From Herbaspirillum chlorophenolicum (GTDB taxonomy: Bacteria > Pseudomonadota > Gammaproteobacteria > Burkholderiales > Burkholderiaceae_D), in NCBI RefSeq assembly GCF_001189955.1, contig NZ_LFLT01000008.1, positions 62,001 through 126,000 on the forward strand: a stretch of DNA of 64,000 nucleotides, written 5' to 3'. A program made the translations under genes and the position numbers. The notes below the pieces were generated by a model. That model saw nothing but the letters and a program-made list of their open reading frames with translations, did no database searches and was not told the origin of the DNA. Below, piece by piece: positions 7,838 to 17,984 of this stretch. Every line of letters begins with the position of its first letter. The first letter of the stretch is position 1.

Positions 7838-10800
7838 ATGAACATGGTTGCGCTGGCCTTGCGCCGCCCGTACACCTTCATCGTGATGGCGATGCTGATC
7901 GTCCTCGCCACGCCGTTGACCTTGCTCAACATGGCGACCGACATCTTCCCGGAAATCAATATCCCGGTGGTCAGCATCATCTGGAACTACAACGGCCTGT
8001 CGGCCCAGGAAATGGGCCTGCGCATCGCCGCCCAGAACGAGCGCGGGCTGACCACGGTGGTGAGCGACATCGAACACATCGAGTCGCAATCGCTGGCCGG
8101 CGTATCGGTGATCAAGGTGTTTTTCCAGCCCAAGGCCAACATCCAGCAGGCGATCTCGCAGGTGGTGGCCTCGGTGCAATCGCAATTGCGCCAGATGCCG
8201 CCTGGCATCACGCCGCCGCTGGTGATCAAGTATTCGGCCTCCAGTATCCCGGTGATGCAGCTGGCGCTGTCTTCGCCCACGCTGCCCGAGCAGGCGGTGT
8301 TCGACGCCGCCGTGCAGACGCTGCGCCCGCAACTGATCACCATCCCCGGCGTGGCCGTGCCCTATCCCTACGGCGGCAAGAGCCGCCTGATCTCGGTCGA
8401 CCTCGACACCCAGGCCATGCAGGCGCGGGGGCTGGCGCCGATTGACGTGGTCAACGCGATCAACACGCAAAACCTGATCCTGCCGTCCGGCACCGCCAAG
8501 TTCGGCGCTACCGAATACACGGTCAAGATGAACGGCTCGCCCGAGGCGGTGGCCGGCCTGAACGAGCTGCCGGTGCGCACCGCCAACGGCGCCACCATCT
8601 ACCTGAAAGACGTGGCCAACGTGCGCGACGGCTTCTCGCCGCAGACCAACGTGGTGCGCCAGGACGGCGCGCGCGGCGTGCTGCTGTCGATCCTCAAGAA
8701 CGGCGGCGCCTCCACGCTGGATATCGTCGCCAACCTGCGCAAGATGCTGCCCGTCGCCGCGCAGACCATGCCGGAAGACGTCAAGATCACGCCGCTGTTC
8801 GACCAGTCGGTGTTCGTGAAAGCAGCCGTGGCGGGCGTGATCAGCGAAGCGCTGATCGCCGCCGGCCTGACCGCGGCGATGGTGCTGCTGTTCCTGGGCA
8901 ACTGGCGCAGCACGCTGATCATCGGCCTGACCATCCCGCTGTCCATCATGGCCGCCATCCTGGCGCTGGCGGCACTGGGCGAGACGCTCAACCTGATGAC
9001 GCTGGGCGGCCTGGCGCTCTCGGTCGGTATCCTGGTGGACCAGGCCATTGTCACCATCGAGAACATCGAACGCCACATGCACCTGGGCAAGCCGCTGCAT
9101 GACTCCATCATCGTCGGCGCCGGCGAGATCGGCGTGCCGGCCTTCGTTTCCACGCTGTGCATCTGCATCGTGTTCGTGCCGATGTTCTTCCTCTCCGGCG
9201 TGGCGCGCTTCCTGTTCGTGCCGCTGGCCGAAGCGGTGGTGTTCGCGATGGTGGCCTCCTACATCCTCTCCCGCACGCTGGTGCCGACGCTGGTGATGCT
9301 GCTCATGGGCAGCCACGGCCAGGTCGACAGCGCCAAGAAGAGCCTGCTGCAACGCGTCTACCTCGCCTTCGACAACCGCTTCGAGCGCGTGCGGCGCGGC
9401 TACACGCTGGTGCTGTCTTCACTGCTGTCGCACCGGCGCCGTTTCGCGCTGGGCTTCCTCGGTTTCTGCATGCTGTCCTGCTTGTTGTATCCCTTCCTCG
9501 GCCGCGACTTTTTCCCCAGCGTCGATGCCGGCCAGTTGCGGCTGCACATGCGCGCACCCACCGGCACCCGTATCGAAGAAACCGCGCGCCTGGCCGACCA
9601 GGTCGAACGCGTGATCCGCGAGCTGATCCCCGAGAACGAGCTGGAAACCATCCTTGACAACCTCGGCGTGCCCAACTCCGGCATCAACCTTTCCTATAGC
9701 AATGCCGGCACCATCGGCACGCTGGACGGCGAAATGCTGATGGCGCTGAAGGAAGGCCACCGCCCCAGCGAAGAGCTGATGGCGCTGCTGCGCGCCGAGC
9801 TGCCCAAGCGTTTCCCGGGCGTGGAGTTCTTCTTCCAGCCGGCCGACATCGTTACCCAGATCCTCAACTTCGGTTTGCCCGCCGCCATCGACGTGCAGTT
9901 CACCGGGCCCAACATGGAGAGGAATGCCGAACTGGCAGCCGACCTGACCAAGAAGATCCGGCAGATCCCCGGCGCCGTCGACGCCCACGTGCATCAGCGC
10001 CTGGACGGCCCGGCGCTGGACCTGCGCATCGACCGCACGCGCTTGCAGCAGTTCGGCCTGTCGGCATCCAATGTCGGCCAGAACCTGCTGATCGCGCTGT
10101 CAGGCAGTTCGCAGACGCAGCCGGCCTTCTGGCTCAACCCCAACAACGGCGTGGTCTACAACATCGCGGTGCAGTCGCCGCAATACACGGTCGATTCGCT
10201 CGACGCGCTGCTCAACATCCCGGTCGGCGCCGGCGCCAACGCGGCAGCCAATGCCGCCCTGCCCAACGCCAATACGCAATTGCTGGGCAACCTGGTCGAC
10301 GTGCGCGCCGGACGCCAGATGGCGATCGCCTCGCGCTACAACATCTCGCCGGCCATCGATGTCTTCGTCAGCGTGCAGGGCACCGACCTGGCCAACGTGG
10401 CAGGCAAGGTCAGCCAACTGGTGGAGGAACTCAAGCCCAAGCTGCCGCGCGGCAGCCAGGTGGTGATCCGCGGCCAGGTGGAAACCATGAAGTCGTCCTT
10501 CATCGGCCTGGGCGTCGGGCTGGCGATGGCCATCGTGCTGGTCTACCTGCTGGTGGTGGTCAACTTCCAGTCGTGGATCGACGCCGCCATCATCATCGCG
10601 GCCTTGCCGGCGGCGCTGGCGGGTATTGCCTGGATGCTGTTCATTACCGGCACCACATTGTCGGTGCCGGCGCTGACCGGGGCCATCATGACCATGGGGG
10701 TGGCCACCGCCAACAGTATCCTGATCGTGGCCTTCGCGCGCCAGCGCAGGGAAGAGGGCGCCACGCCGCTGGCCGCCGCGCTGGAGTCCGGCGCTACCCG

Positions 10801-11050
10801 TATCCGTCCGGTGCTGATGACGGCGCTGGCAATGATCATCGGCATGATCCCCATGGCGCTGGGCCTGGGCGAGGGCGCCGAGCAGAATGCGCCGCTGGGG
10901 CGCGCGGTGATCGGCGGCCTGCTGTTCGCCACCGTATCGACGCTGTTTTTCGTGCCGGTGGTATTCGCCGGCGTGCATCAGAGATTGGCCCGCCGGGCGG
11001 AGCGGCGCGGAGCGCCTATTCCGCCGGCCGGGCACGTACAGGAGAATTGA
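7838..11050 (+). CDS. RND-superfamily efflux permease with altered proton-relay residues
   Basis: 1070 residues, full length for an RND pump. The N-terminus (LALRRPYTFIVMAMLIVLATPLTLLNMATDIFPEI) is TM1, two large periplasmic loops alternate with two blocks of helices, and the second half begins near FALGFLGFCML. In TM4 the usual Asp-Asp pair of AcrB is Asp401-Gln402 (GILVDQAIVTIENIERH). In TM10 the usual Lys is Ala958 (GVATANSILIVAFARQ). The GVATANSIL form belongs to a known RND subgroup distinct from AcrB. It is the first gene of a pump-adaptor-duct operon; the adaptor starts three bases after its stop. The ribosome-binding site is weak. Confidence 0.93.
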   Translation: MNMVALALRRPYTFIVMAMLIVLATPLTLLNMATDIFPEINIPVVSIIWNYNGLSAQEMGLRIAAQNERGLTTVVSDIEHIESQSLAGVSVIKVFFQPKANIQQAISQVVASVQSQLRQMPPGITPPLVIKYSASSIPVMQLALSSPTLPEQAVFDAAVQTLRPQLITIPGVAVPYPYGGKSRLISVDLDTQAMQARGLAPIDVVNAINTQNLILPSGTAKFGATEYTVKMNGSPEAVAGLNELPVRTANGATIYLKDVANVRDGFSPQTNVVRQDGARGVLLSILKNGGASTLDIVANLRKMLPVAAQTMPEDVKITPLFDQSVFVKAAVAGVISEALIAAGLTAAMVLLFLGNWRSTLIIGLTIPLSIMAAILALAALGETLNLMTLGGLALSVGILVDQAIVTIENIERHMHLGKPLHDSIIVGAGEIGVPAFVSTLCICIVFVPMFFLSGVARFLFVPLAEAVVFAMVASYILSRTLVPTLVMLLMGSHGQVDSAKKSLLQRVYLAFDNRFERVRRGYTLVLSSLLSHRRRFALGFLGFCMLSCLLYPFLGRDFFPSVDAGQLRLHMRAPTGTRIEETARLADQVERVIRELIPENELETILDNLGVPNSGINLSYSNAGTIGTLDGEMLMALKEGHRPSEELMALLRAELPKRFPGVEFFFQPADIVTQILNFGLPAAIDVQFTGPNMERNAELAADLTKKIRQIPGAVDAHVHQRLDGPALDLRIDRTRLQQFGLSASNVGQNLLIALSGSSQTQPAFWLNPNNGVVYNIAVQSPQYTVDSLDALLNIPVGAGANAAANAALPNANTQLLGNLVDVRAGRQMAIASRYNISPAIDVFVSVQGTDLANVAGKVSQLVEELKPKLPRGSQVVIRGQVETMKSSFIGLGVGLAMAIVLVYLLVVVNFQSWIDAAIIIAALPAALAGIAWMLFITGTTLSVPALTGAIMTMGVATANSILIVAFARQRREEGATPLAAALESGATRIRPVLMTALAMIIGMIPMALGLGEGAEQNAPLGRAVIGGLLFATVSTLFFVPVVFAGVHQRLARRAERRGAPIPPAGHVQEN

Positions 11051-11053
11051 GTC

Positions 11054-12301
11054 ATGTCGCAAGAACGCCATTCCGAACTGGGCATCCATGCCTTGCCTGA
11101 TGAGGGCGAGCTGTTGAAGCGCCAGCAGATGACCAGGCGCGCCAAGCTGGTGCTGCTGGTCGTGCTGATTCTCTTGGCCGTGGGCGCCGCACGCACCATC
11201 ATCAGCCGCGTGGTCAATGCGCGCGAACTGCAAGCCGGCACCGCCGAGCGCGCCAAGATATTCGTGCGCGTCACCGAAGCCAGGAGCAGCGCCGAAGGCC
11301 AGACCCTGGCGCTGCCGGGCACGCTGCAGGGCTTCGTGCAGTCGCCCATTGCCGCACGTTCCTCCGGCTACCTCAAGCGCTGGTACAAAGATATCGGCAG
11401 CGAGGTGAAAAAGGGCGATCTGCTGGCCGAGCTGGATACGCCGGAAATCGACCAGCAGCTGTCGCAAGCCGTGGCCGCCCGCCAGCAGGCTGTGTCCAGC
11501 ATGGAGCTGGCCAAGAGCTCGATGGCGCGCTGGGAAGCCCTGCGCAAGAAGGACGCGGTCTCGCAACAGGAACTGGACGAACGCCGCAGCGCCTACGCGC
11601 AAGCCAACTCCAACCTGGCCGCTGCCGAGGCCAACGTCGAACGTTTGCGCCAGGTGGAAGGCTTCAAGCGCATCGTCGCGCCATTTTCCGGCATCATCAC
11701 GCGCCGCAACGTCGATGTGGGCGACCTGATCGACCCGGGCGCCGGCCGCTCGCTGTTCGTGCTGTCGCAGACCGACCCGCTGCGGGTGTATGTGAACGTG
11801 CCGCAGTCTTACGCCAACCTGGTCAAGCCGGGCCAGAAGGTGATCGTCACCCAGTCCGAGCTGCGCGGCCGCAAGTTTGAAGGCAAGGTCGCACGCACTG
11901 CCGGCTCCATCGATCCGTCCACCCGTGCGATGCAGATCGAGGTCAGCCTGCCCAACGCCGACAACGCCTTGCTGCCCGGGGCCTTCGTCCAGGTTTCGCT
12001 GCCGTTGAAACCCAGCGGCACGCTGCTGGTGTCGGCAGATACCCTGATGTTCCGGCGCGATGGCGCAATGGTGGCCGTGGTGGATGCGCAGAACAAGGTG
12101 CACCTGAAGAAGGTGCAGGTCGGGCGCAATTTCGGTTTGACGGTCGAGGTGCTCGACGGCCTGGACGGCAATGAAAAGCTGATCCTCAATCCTTCCGATT
12201 CGCTGGCCGAAGGCGACCAGGTTGAACCGACCCTGGACAAGAAGGACGGCGGCAAGAAAGAGGCCGCTGCCGACGACGACAAGAAGAAGGCCGCATCGTG
12301 A
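11054..12301 (+). CDS. RND efflux periplasmic adaptor (membrane fusion protein)
   Basis: 415 residues. A cytoplasmic tail of about 35 residues and one membrane anchor (AKLVLLVVLILLAVGAARTI) come first. The lipoyl halves (SGYLKRWYKDIGSEVKKGDLLAELD and RIVAPFSGIITRRNVDVGDLI) flank a coiled-coil hairpin. Beta-barrel and membrane-proximal domains follow, and a Lys/Asp-rich tail ends the protein. It is anchored by a transmembrane helix rather than a lipid, unlike the second adaptor at 17985. The RBS GGAG lies in the gap after the permease. The last four bases overlap the GTG start of the outer-membrane factor. Confidence 0.93.
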   Translation: MSQERHSELGIHALPDEGELLKRQQMTRRAKLVLLVVLILLAVGAARTIISRVVNARELQAGTAERAKIFVRVTEARSSAEGQTLALPGTLQGFVQSPIAARSSGYLKRWYKDIGSEVKKGDLLAELDTPEIDQQLSQAVAARQQAVSSMELAKSSMARWEALRKKDAVSQQELDERRSAYAQANSNLAAAEANVERLRQVEGFKRIVAPFSGIITRRNVDVGDLIDPGAGRSLFVLSQTDPLRVYVNVPQSYANLVKPGQKVIVTQSELRGRKFEGKVARTAGSIDPSTRAMQIEVSLPNADNALLPGAFVQVSLPLKPSGTLLVSADTLMFRRDGAMVAVVDAQNKVHLKKVQVGRNFGLTVEVLDGLDGNEKLILNPSDSLAEGDQVEPTLDKKDGGKKEAAADDDKKKAAS

Positions 12302-13770
12302 CCACCCACCGCACGCTGATCGCCCTGGCCTGCGCGCTGGCGCTGGCCGGCTGCGCCGTTGGGCCGGACTACAAGAAACCGCAAGTCGACATGCCTGCCG
12401 CCTGGGCGCCGGAAGCGCCGTGGCGCCCGATGCAGCCGCAGGACGCCGCCGCGCGCGGCGCATGGTGGGAGCGCTTCGGCGACGCCCAGCTGAACGCGCT
12501 GCAGGAGAAGGCGCTGGACGGCAACCAGACCCTGGCGATCGCTGCAGCACGCCTGTCGCAGGCGCGCGCGCAACTGAATGTGGCGTCGTCCGGGCAGTAT
12601 CCGCAGGTCGGCATCAATGCGCGCGCGGCGCGCCAGCGCATTTCCGCCAACCGCCCGCTGACCAACTACAACTCGCCCAACTATGCGACGGTGCAGAACG
12701 ACTTCGCGCTGGGATTGAACGTCAGCTATGAACTCGACCTGTTCGGTCGCGTGCAGCGTTCGGTGGAAGGCGCGGCGGCATCGGCACAGCAGTCGGCAGC
12801 CGACTTCGAAAACACCCGCCTGCTGCTCACGGCCGAACTGGCCAGCAATTATTTCAACCTGCGCGAACTGGACATCGAACTGGATGTGGTGGTGCGCGCC
12901 ATTGCGCTGCAGCGCCGCGCACTGGAACTGGCGACTTCGCGGCACGATCTTGGCGCCACCTCGGGCCTCGATGTTGCACAACAGCAGGCGCTGCTCGACA
13001 GCACGCTGACCCAGGTCGACGTGCTCGGCAAGCAGCGCGCGCAGTACGAGCACGCCATCGCCACGCTGACCGGCACCCCGGCGCCCGCTTTCTCGATCGC
13101 GCCATCGACTGCGGCGATCGCTTTCCCTGAGATTCCGGTCGGCGTACCGTCCGACGTGCTGGAGCGCCGTCCCGATATCGCCTCCGCCGAACGCGCCATG
13201 GCCGCTGCCAACGCGCAGATCGGCGTGGCCAGCGCAGCGTTTTATCCGAGTTTCATGCTGCAGCCTGCATATGGGGTCGACAGCCGCAACTGGGGTGCGC
13301 TGTTCAACGCGCCCAGCGTATTGTGGTCGCTCGGCGTGTCGGCCACGCAAAGCCTGTTCGATGCCGGCCGCCTGCGTGCCGGGGTGGATTTCACCAAGGC
13401 CGGATACGAAGCCACGGTCGCTGCCTACCGCCGCACCGTATTGACCGCGATGCAGGAAGTGGAAGACGGCATCACCGGCATCGCCTCGCTGGACCGCGCC
13501 TACAACCAGTCGCAGGCAGCCATCGCCAGCGCACGCCGGGTGCTGGACCTGGCCAACAGCCGTTACGACGGTGGCGTCACGCCTTATCTGGATGTCATCA
13601 CCGCGCAGCAGGCATTGTTGAACAGCGAACGGCAGGCGGCGCAGTTGATGGGGCAGCGGCTGCTGACCTCGGTCTTCCTGTTCAAGGCGCTGGGCGGCGA
13701 CTGGCATGAACGGCGAGAGGGGCAGCCCGTGCCGCAAGCCCAGGCTGCGGCCGCGGTTGCCAGCGAATAA
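12298..13770 (+). CDS. NodT/OprM-family outer-membrane factor lipoprotein
   Basis: 490 residues starting at GTG 12298, which overlaps the adaptor stop (GTGA). The signal peptide ends with lipobox LAGC (Cys19), then AVGPDYKKP. The two alpha-barrel repeats carry the conserved VSYELDLFGRVQRSVEGA and ERRPDIASAERAMAAANAQIGVA blocks. It completes a co-translated RND permease, adaptor and duct set. The 192 bases after it, before the chemoreceptor gene, hold no clear terminator. Confidence 0.93.
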   Translation: MTTHRTLIALACALALAGCAVGPDYKKPQVDMPAAWAPEAPWRPMQPQDAAARGAWWERFGDAQLNALQEKALDGNQTLAIAAARLSQARAQLNVASSGQYPQVGINARAARQRISANRPLTNYNSPNYATVQNDFALGLNVSYELDLFGRVQRSVEGAAASAQQSAADFENTRLLLTAELASNYFNLRELDIELDVVVRAIALQRRALELATSRHDLGATSGLDVAQQQALLDSTLTQVDVLGKQRAQYEHAIATLTGTPAPAFSIAPSTAAIAFPEIPVGVPSDVLERRPDIASAERAMAAANAQIGVASAAFYPSFMLQPAYGVDSRNWGALFNAPSVLWSLGVSATQSLFDAGRLRAGVDFTKAGYEATVAAYRRTVLTAMQEVEDGITGIASLDRAYNQSQAAIASARRVLDLANSRYDGGVTPYLDVITAQQALLNSERQAAQLMGQRLLTSVFLFKALGGDWHERREGQPVPQAQAAAAVASE

Positions 13771-13963
13771 TCTTGCCTCAATGATAAGGTGCTGTTAGCA
13801 CGGCTGACACCTTGCTGACGGTGCCTTGTCATTCGACGGGAAACCATCCGTTCAAGGGCGTAATTGCTGGCTAAACCCATCTGTGCTTGCCGATATGGCA
13901 CAGCGTACCCCTGCATAGAATGGCAGATGCAATCTTTGTATCAATCGCCAATTCGAGGGTGCC

Positions 13964-15514
13964 ATGAGCTGGTTCTACAATCTGAAAATCGCCAGGAAAC
14001 TGATTCTTTCCTTTGCCGCCGTGATCGTATTCACGGTGATTCTTGGGGGCGTTGCCATCTTCCAACTGGGCGCCGTGAATCAGGCTTCCACCAATATTGC
14101 GCGCAATTGGCTGCCAAGCATTAAGGCTGCGCAGACTATCCAGGCATCCTTGCCGCGGATGCGTATCTCCGAATTGCAGATGCTGACCGCCAACAAGGAC
14201 GGTGACCGCGACGATGCCGACAAGGCCATCAAAGCACGCCTGGACACCCTCGCCAAGCAGCGCGCCACCTACGAAAGCCTGATCTCCGAGCCGGAAGAGA
14301 AAAACATCTACGGCCAATTCTCCAAGACCTTCGCGGCCTATATCGAGATCGATAAGCAGCTCAAGGCGCTGGCAACGGATGGCAAGGAAGAAGAGGCGCG
14401 GGCTTTGTTCAAGGGCGAGTCGAACAAGCTGTTCCGCACGATGAACGAGCAATTGGACGGCATCATCAAGGTCAACGATGCTGGCAGCGCGAATTCGGAC
14501 CGTGCGGCCGACGACATGTACCAGGCAGCCAAGCTGTGGATCGGCGGCCTGCTGGCGGCGATCGTGGTGATCGCCTTCGGCCTGGCCATCAGCGTCGCGC
14601 GTATCGTGTCGCGGCCGTTGAACGACGCGGTCGAAGTCGCGCAGCGTGTGGCCCAGGGTGACCTGACGGTGGACATCCACGCCACCAGCACCGACGAAAC
14701 CGGCCAGCTGATGCATTCGCTCAAGGCCATGAACGACAGCCTGCAAAAGATCGTCGGCGAAGTGCGTGCCGGCACCGACACCATTTCCAATGCTTCGCAG
14801 GAAATCGCCACCGGCAACCTCGACCTGTCCTCGCGTACCGAGCAGCAGGCCGGGTCGCTGGAAGAGACTGCCTCGGCCATGGAAGAACTGACCTCCACCG
14901 TCAAGCAGAACGCCGACAATGCGCGCCAGGCCAACCAGCTGGCGGTGTCCGCTTCCGAGATCGCCAGCCAGGGCGGCAGCGTGGTGGGCCAGGTGGTGGA
15001 GACCATGGGCTCGATCAACGAGTCGTCCAAGAAGATCGTGGACATCATCAGCGTGATCGACGGCATTGCCTTCCAGACCAACATCCTCGCACTGAATGCG
15101 GCAGTGGAAGCGGCGCGCGCCGGCGAACAGGGCCGCGGCTTCGCCGTGGTGGCATCCGAAGTGCGTTCGCTGGCGCAACGTTCGGCTGCGGCCGCCAAGG
15201 AGATCAAGCAACTGATCGACGACTCGGTAGGCAAGGTCGATGCCGGCAGTGCGCTGGTCGAACAGGCCGGCAACACCATGAGCGAGATCGTCAACAGCGT
15301 GCGGCGTGTGACCGATGTGGTCAGCGAAATCACTGCGGCCACGCATGAACAAAGCACCGGTATCGAAGAGATCAACCGCGCCATCACGCAGATGGACGAG
15401 GTCACGCAGCAAAACGCCGCACTGGTCGAAGAAGCCGCCGCCGCCGCGCAGTCGCTGCAAGACCAGGCAGGCCGCCTGCAACAGGTGGTCGGCGTGTTCA
15501 AGCTCAGGCGCTGA
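13964..15514 (+). CDS. Methyl-accepting chemotaxis protein (4HB ligand domain)
   Basis: 516 residues. TM1 (about 12-33) is followed by a four-helix-bundle periplasmic domain (about 34-190), TM2 (about 191-213, [19 protein letters not shown]), HAMP (about 215-265) and a long cytoplasmic signalling hairpin. Its tip is [33 protein letters not shown], whose first part is the near-invariant CheA/CheW-binding sequence. The C-terminus ([11 protein letters not shown]) has no obvious CheR-docking pentapeptide. The RBS GAGGG precedes the ATG. It is monocistronic, with a strong terminator. The ligand cannot be predicted; proximity to pump operons may be chance. Confidence 0.95.
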   Translation: MSWFYNLKIARKLILSFAAVIVFTVILGGVAIFQLGAVNQASTNIARNWLPSIKAAQTIQASLPRMRISELQMLTANKDGDRDDADKAIKARLDTLAKQRATYESLISEPEEKNIYGQFSKTFAAYIEIDKQLKALATDGKEEEARALFKGESNKLFRTMNEQLDGIIKVNDAGSANSDRAADDMYQAAKLWIGGLLAAIVVIAFGLAISVARIVSRPLNDAVEVAQRVAQGDLTVDIHATSTDETGQLMHSLKAMNDSLQKIVGEVRAGTDTISNASQEIATGNLDLSSRTEQQAGSLEETASAMEELTSTVKQNADNARQANQLAVSASEIASQGGSVVGQVVETMGSINESSKKIVDIISVIDGIAFQTNILALNAAVEAARAGEQGRGFAVVASEVRSLAQRSAAAAKEIKQLIDDSVGKVDAGSALVEQAGNTMSEIVNSVRRVTDVVSEITAATHEQSTGIEEINRAITQMDEVTQQNAALVEEAAAAAQSLQDQAGRLQQVVGVFKLRR

Positions 15515-15538
15515 GCGCGCCATCGCTTAACCAGTGGC

Positions 15539-15575
15539 AAAAGCCCGCGCCTTCGATGGCGCGGGCTTTTTTTTT
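15539..15575 (+). terminator. Rho-independent terminator after the chemoreceptor gene
   Basis: GCCCGCGCC (15543-15551), loop ttcgat, GGCGCGGGC (15558-15566), then nine T. An A-run precedes the stem, so it may also stop the convergent baeR-like transcript. Confidence 0.92.
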
Positions 15576-15590
15576 GCGCCAGTCTGGTGA

Positions 15591-16313
15591 CTACTCTGGC
15601 AGTTCGAAGCTGTAGCCGACCCCATACACCGCCTGAATCGCGTTGTGGCCAGGGAAGAACGGCTCCAGCTTGCGCCGCAGGTTCTTGATATGGGTGTCGA
15701 TGGCGCGGTCGGTGACCGAGCGGTATTCATCGTGCAGGTGGTTGAGCAGCTGTTCGCGCGAGAACACTTGCCCCGGCGCGCTGGCGAAGGTCTTGAGCAG
15801 GCGGAATTCCAATGGAGTGAGAGCCAGCACTTCGCCGCGTATGCTGGCCTGGAGGCGGGCTTCGTCGATGGCCAGCGGTGAGGCTGCCGGCGCATCGTTT
15901 GCCACGCGCTGCAGATGGCCGTTGCGGCGGAGCATGGATTTGACGCGCGCCACGATCTCGCGCGGGCTGAACGGGGTCTTGCAGATGTAATCGTCGGCGC
16001 CCAGCTCCAGGCCGCGCAGGCGGTCGTTTTCTTCCACGCGCGCGGTCAGCATCAGTACCGGCACATCGGTAAAGCTGCGCAGCTCGCTGCAAATGTCCCA
16101 GCCGCTGCGTCCGGGCAGCATGATGTCCAGCAGCACCAGGTCGGGCAATCTGGCGCGCACCGCCGGTACTGCGTCGTCGCCGTGGGCCACGTGGCGCGAA
16201 CTGTAACCGGCGGCGGCCAGGTATTTTTGCAGCAGCTCGGCCAGCTTGGGCTCGTCTTCGATGATCAGGATCTCGGCGCTGGCAGGCGCTTCGAACTGGA
16301 AACTGTCGCTCAT
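15591..16313 (-). CDS. baeR: OmpR-family response regulator, BaeR-like
   Basis: 240 residues. The receiver domain has the acidic pair in IIEDEPKL, phospho-acceptor Asp63 ([10 protein letters not shown]), the Thr/Ala switch (LMLTAR) and Lys in [21 protein letters not shown] winged-helix output domain ([26 protein letters not shown] ... [15 protein letters not shown]) follows. ADDYICK and PREIVARVK closely match BaeR, except for one extra residue after the Lys (KTPF against KPY). Its ATG overlaps the kinase stop by four bases (ATGA). It is divergent from the second RND operon, a natural target since BaeR controls RND pumps in enterobacteria. The symbol is by similarity. Confidence 0.85.
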   Translation of the reverse strand: MSDSFQFEAPASAEILIIEDEPKLAELLQKYLAAAGYSSRHVAHGDDAVPAVRARLPDLVLLDIMLPGRSGWDICSELRSFTDVPVLMLTARVEENDRLRGLELGADDYICKTPFSPREIVARVKSMLRRNGHLQRVANDAPAASPLAIDEARLQASIRGEVLALTPLEFRLLKTFASAPGQVFSREQLLNHLHDEYRSVTDRAIDTHIKNLRRKLEPFFPGHNAIQAVYGVGYSFELPE

Positions 16314-17764
16314 GCCGTTTCCCCCGGCGCCGGGAAGCCCGCGGGCAGCAATATGGTCACGCGCAGGCCGCCCAGCGGTGAGGCTGCGGCGTTGATCGTG
16401 CCTTGATGCGCTTCGACGATGCGGCGGCAGATCGCCAGGCCCAGGCCGGCGCCGCCGCTGGCGCGGTTGCGCGAAGCCTCGATCCGGAAGAAGCGCTCGA
16501 ACAGGCGTGCCAGCGCGGGTGTCTCCACGCCCGGCGCGCTGTCGTCCAGGATCAATTGCCATTGATGCTGTTGCAGGCGGCAGTGCAGCTCCAGCTTGCC
16601 GCCCCGGTCGGTGTAGCGCAGGCTGTTTTCGAACAGGTTGTTCAATAGCTGCTGCAGGCGCGCGCCGTCGGCGTGCAGCGGTATCGATTCAGGCAGGTGC
16701 AGGACGATATCGAGCCCGCGTTTGCGGAAGCTCTCTTCATAGATGCGCACGGTGTCGCGCAGCAGCGGCGCCAGGTCGATGTCGGCTTTGCGGTAGGCGA
16801 GTGCGCCGGCGTCCGCCAGCGACAGGTCGTAGAGGTCGCCCACCAGTTTGTTGAGATGGTCGACTTCGCTCTTGAGCGAGCGCAGGGTCTGCTCATCGGG
16901 CTGCAGTACACCGTCTTCCAGCGCCTCCAATTGGCCGTTGAGGATGCCCAGCGGCGTGCGCAGTTCGTGCGAGACGTCGGCCATGAATTCGCGCCGCAGT
17001 TTCTCGTTGCGTTCCAGCGTCATGGCCAGTTGGTTGAAGTCCTGCGCCAGCCGGCCGACCTCATCGCCCGATTGGACTTCCACCCGGATCGCATAGTCGC
17101 CGCCGGCCAGCCGGTGCGTGGCGCGCGCCACGCGCGTCAGGGGCCGCAGCAGCACGCCGGAGATGCGTATCACCATGAAGGCCGCCAGCATGATGGCGAC
17201 CACCGCGATGATGATCTGCGCCAGGAACTGGCTCTGCTGGAAGCGCAGGTCGACTGCGCCGATCACGTTTTCAAATGGCGTTTGCGCGATCCAGCCGACA
17301 ATGGCGTCGTCTTGCATGAGGGGGCGCAGGCGCGCGTCGGGGCCGATGTTGGGATAGCCGATGACCAGCTTGCGGTTGGCGTCGAGCAGCGAAAACCGCA
17401 GCGTGGCGCCGGTCAAGTCGGAAGGCGTGAAGGTGGGGCCGGGGGCGGCGCCGTTGTGCTCGACGATGGCGGGCTTCATCATCTCGAACCAGGCGCGCGG
17501 ATTGTTGCGGATGAAATCCCAGTTGCCGTTCTCGCGGTAGGCCTGCTCCACGCGCGGGATAAGGTCTTCCATGCGCTGCTGCGCCTGCTCGTTGAGATAG
17601 CCCAGGAAGTCGCGCGTGAAGATGTAATGCCCCGCGCCGTTGATCGCCACGATTAGCACCACGATCAGCGCCAGCATCGCGTAGAACAGTTTCAGGCGGA
17701 TGTTGGCGCGGTAAAAGAAGCGGTCGGTCAGGTCCGCTATCGGATCGGGGATGAGCTTGGACAC
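16310..17764 (-). CDS. baeS: Sensor histidine kinase, BaeS-like
   Basis: About 484 residues from the GTG at 17764; an upstream TTG at 17866 is also possible and no ATG fits. TM1 ([21 protein letters not shown]), a periplasmic sensor of about 130 residues, TM2 ([20 protein letters not shown]) and HAMP precede the H-box [27 protein letters not shown], which resembles BaeS. The N-box ([15 protein letters not shown]) and G-box ([11 protein letters not shown]) complete the ATPase. It should sense envelope stress or toxic compounds and phosphorylate the regulator encoded immediately downstream. The start codon is the weakest part of the call. Confidence 0.85.
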   Translation of the reverse strand: MSKLIPDPIADLTDRFFYRANIRLKLFYAMLALIVVLIVAINGAGHYIFTRDFLGYLNEQAQQRMEDLIPRVEQAYRENGNWDFIRNNPRAWFEMMKPAIVEHNGAAPGPTFTPSDLTGATLRFSLLDANRKLVIGYPNIGPDARLRPLMQDDAIVGWIAQTPFENVIGAVDLRFQQSQFLAQIIIAVVAIMLAAFMVIRISGVLLRPLTRVARATHRLAGGDYAIRVEVQSGDEVGRLAQDFNQLAMTLERNEKLRREFMADVSHELRTPLGILNGQLEALEDGVLQPDEQTLRSLKSEVDHLNKLVGDLYDLSLADAGALAYRKADIDLAPLLRDTVRIYEESFRKRGLDIVLHLPESIPLHADGARLQQLLNNLFENSLRYTDRGGKLELHCRLQQHQWQLILDDSAPGVETPALARLFERFFRIEASRNRASGGAGLGLAICRRIVEAHQGTINAAASPLGGLRVTILLPAGFPAPGETA

Positions 17765-17909
17765 GGCTGGAAGTCGATGCTGTAAACGGATGTAAGGAGA
17801 TGGCAAAGGGCATGCAACTGGTACCAGCTTAACAAGATAAGGCGCTTGGCGGGGACGATGTTGCAAATGAAGCTTTGCTCAATTTTCCCCCACATTTGGT
17901 TTTTATGAT

Positions 17910-17944
17910 GCAAGGTCCGATAGCTCATTTCGCCCGGACCTTGC
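17910..17944. promoter_or_regulatory. Perfect 10-base inverted repeat in the baeS/acrA-like divergent promoter
   Basis: GCAAGGTCCG (17910-17919) and CGGACCTTGC (17935-17944) are exact complements with a 15-base spacer, 41 bases upstream of the adaptor ATG. A possible -10 (TATGAT, 17904-17909) abuts it, so the repeat would overlap the transcription start or form a 5' leader hairpin. Either a repressor site or a leader structure is possible. Confidence 0.5.
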
Positions 17945-17984
17945 CAGAATTTCAAGCAAACGGACGGGCAGAAAGTCAACGACG

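Noticed and set aside
7751-9352. Long open frame antisense to the first RND permease
   Set aside because: It is rich in His, Gln, Gly and Arg with no known motif, and mirrors the third-position GC of the real gene; a typical shadow in GC-rich DNA.
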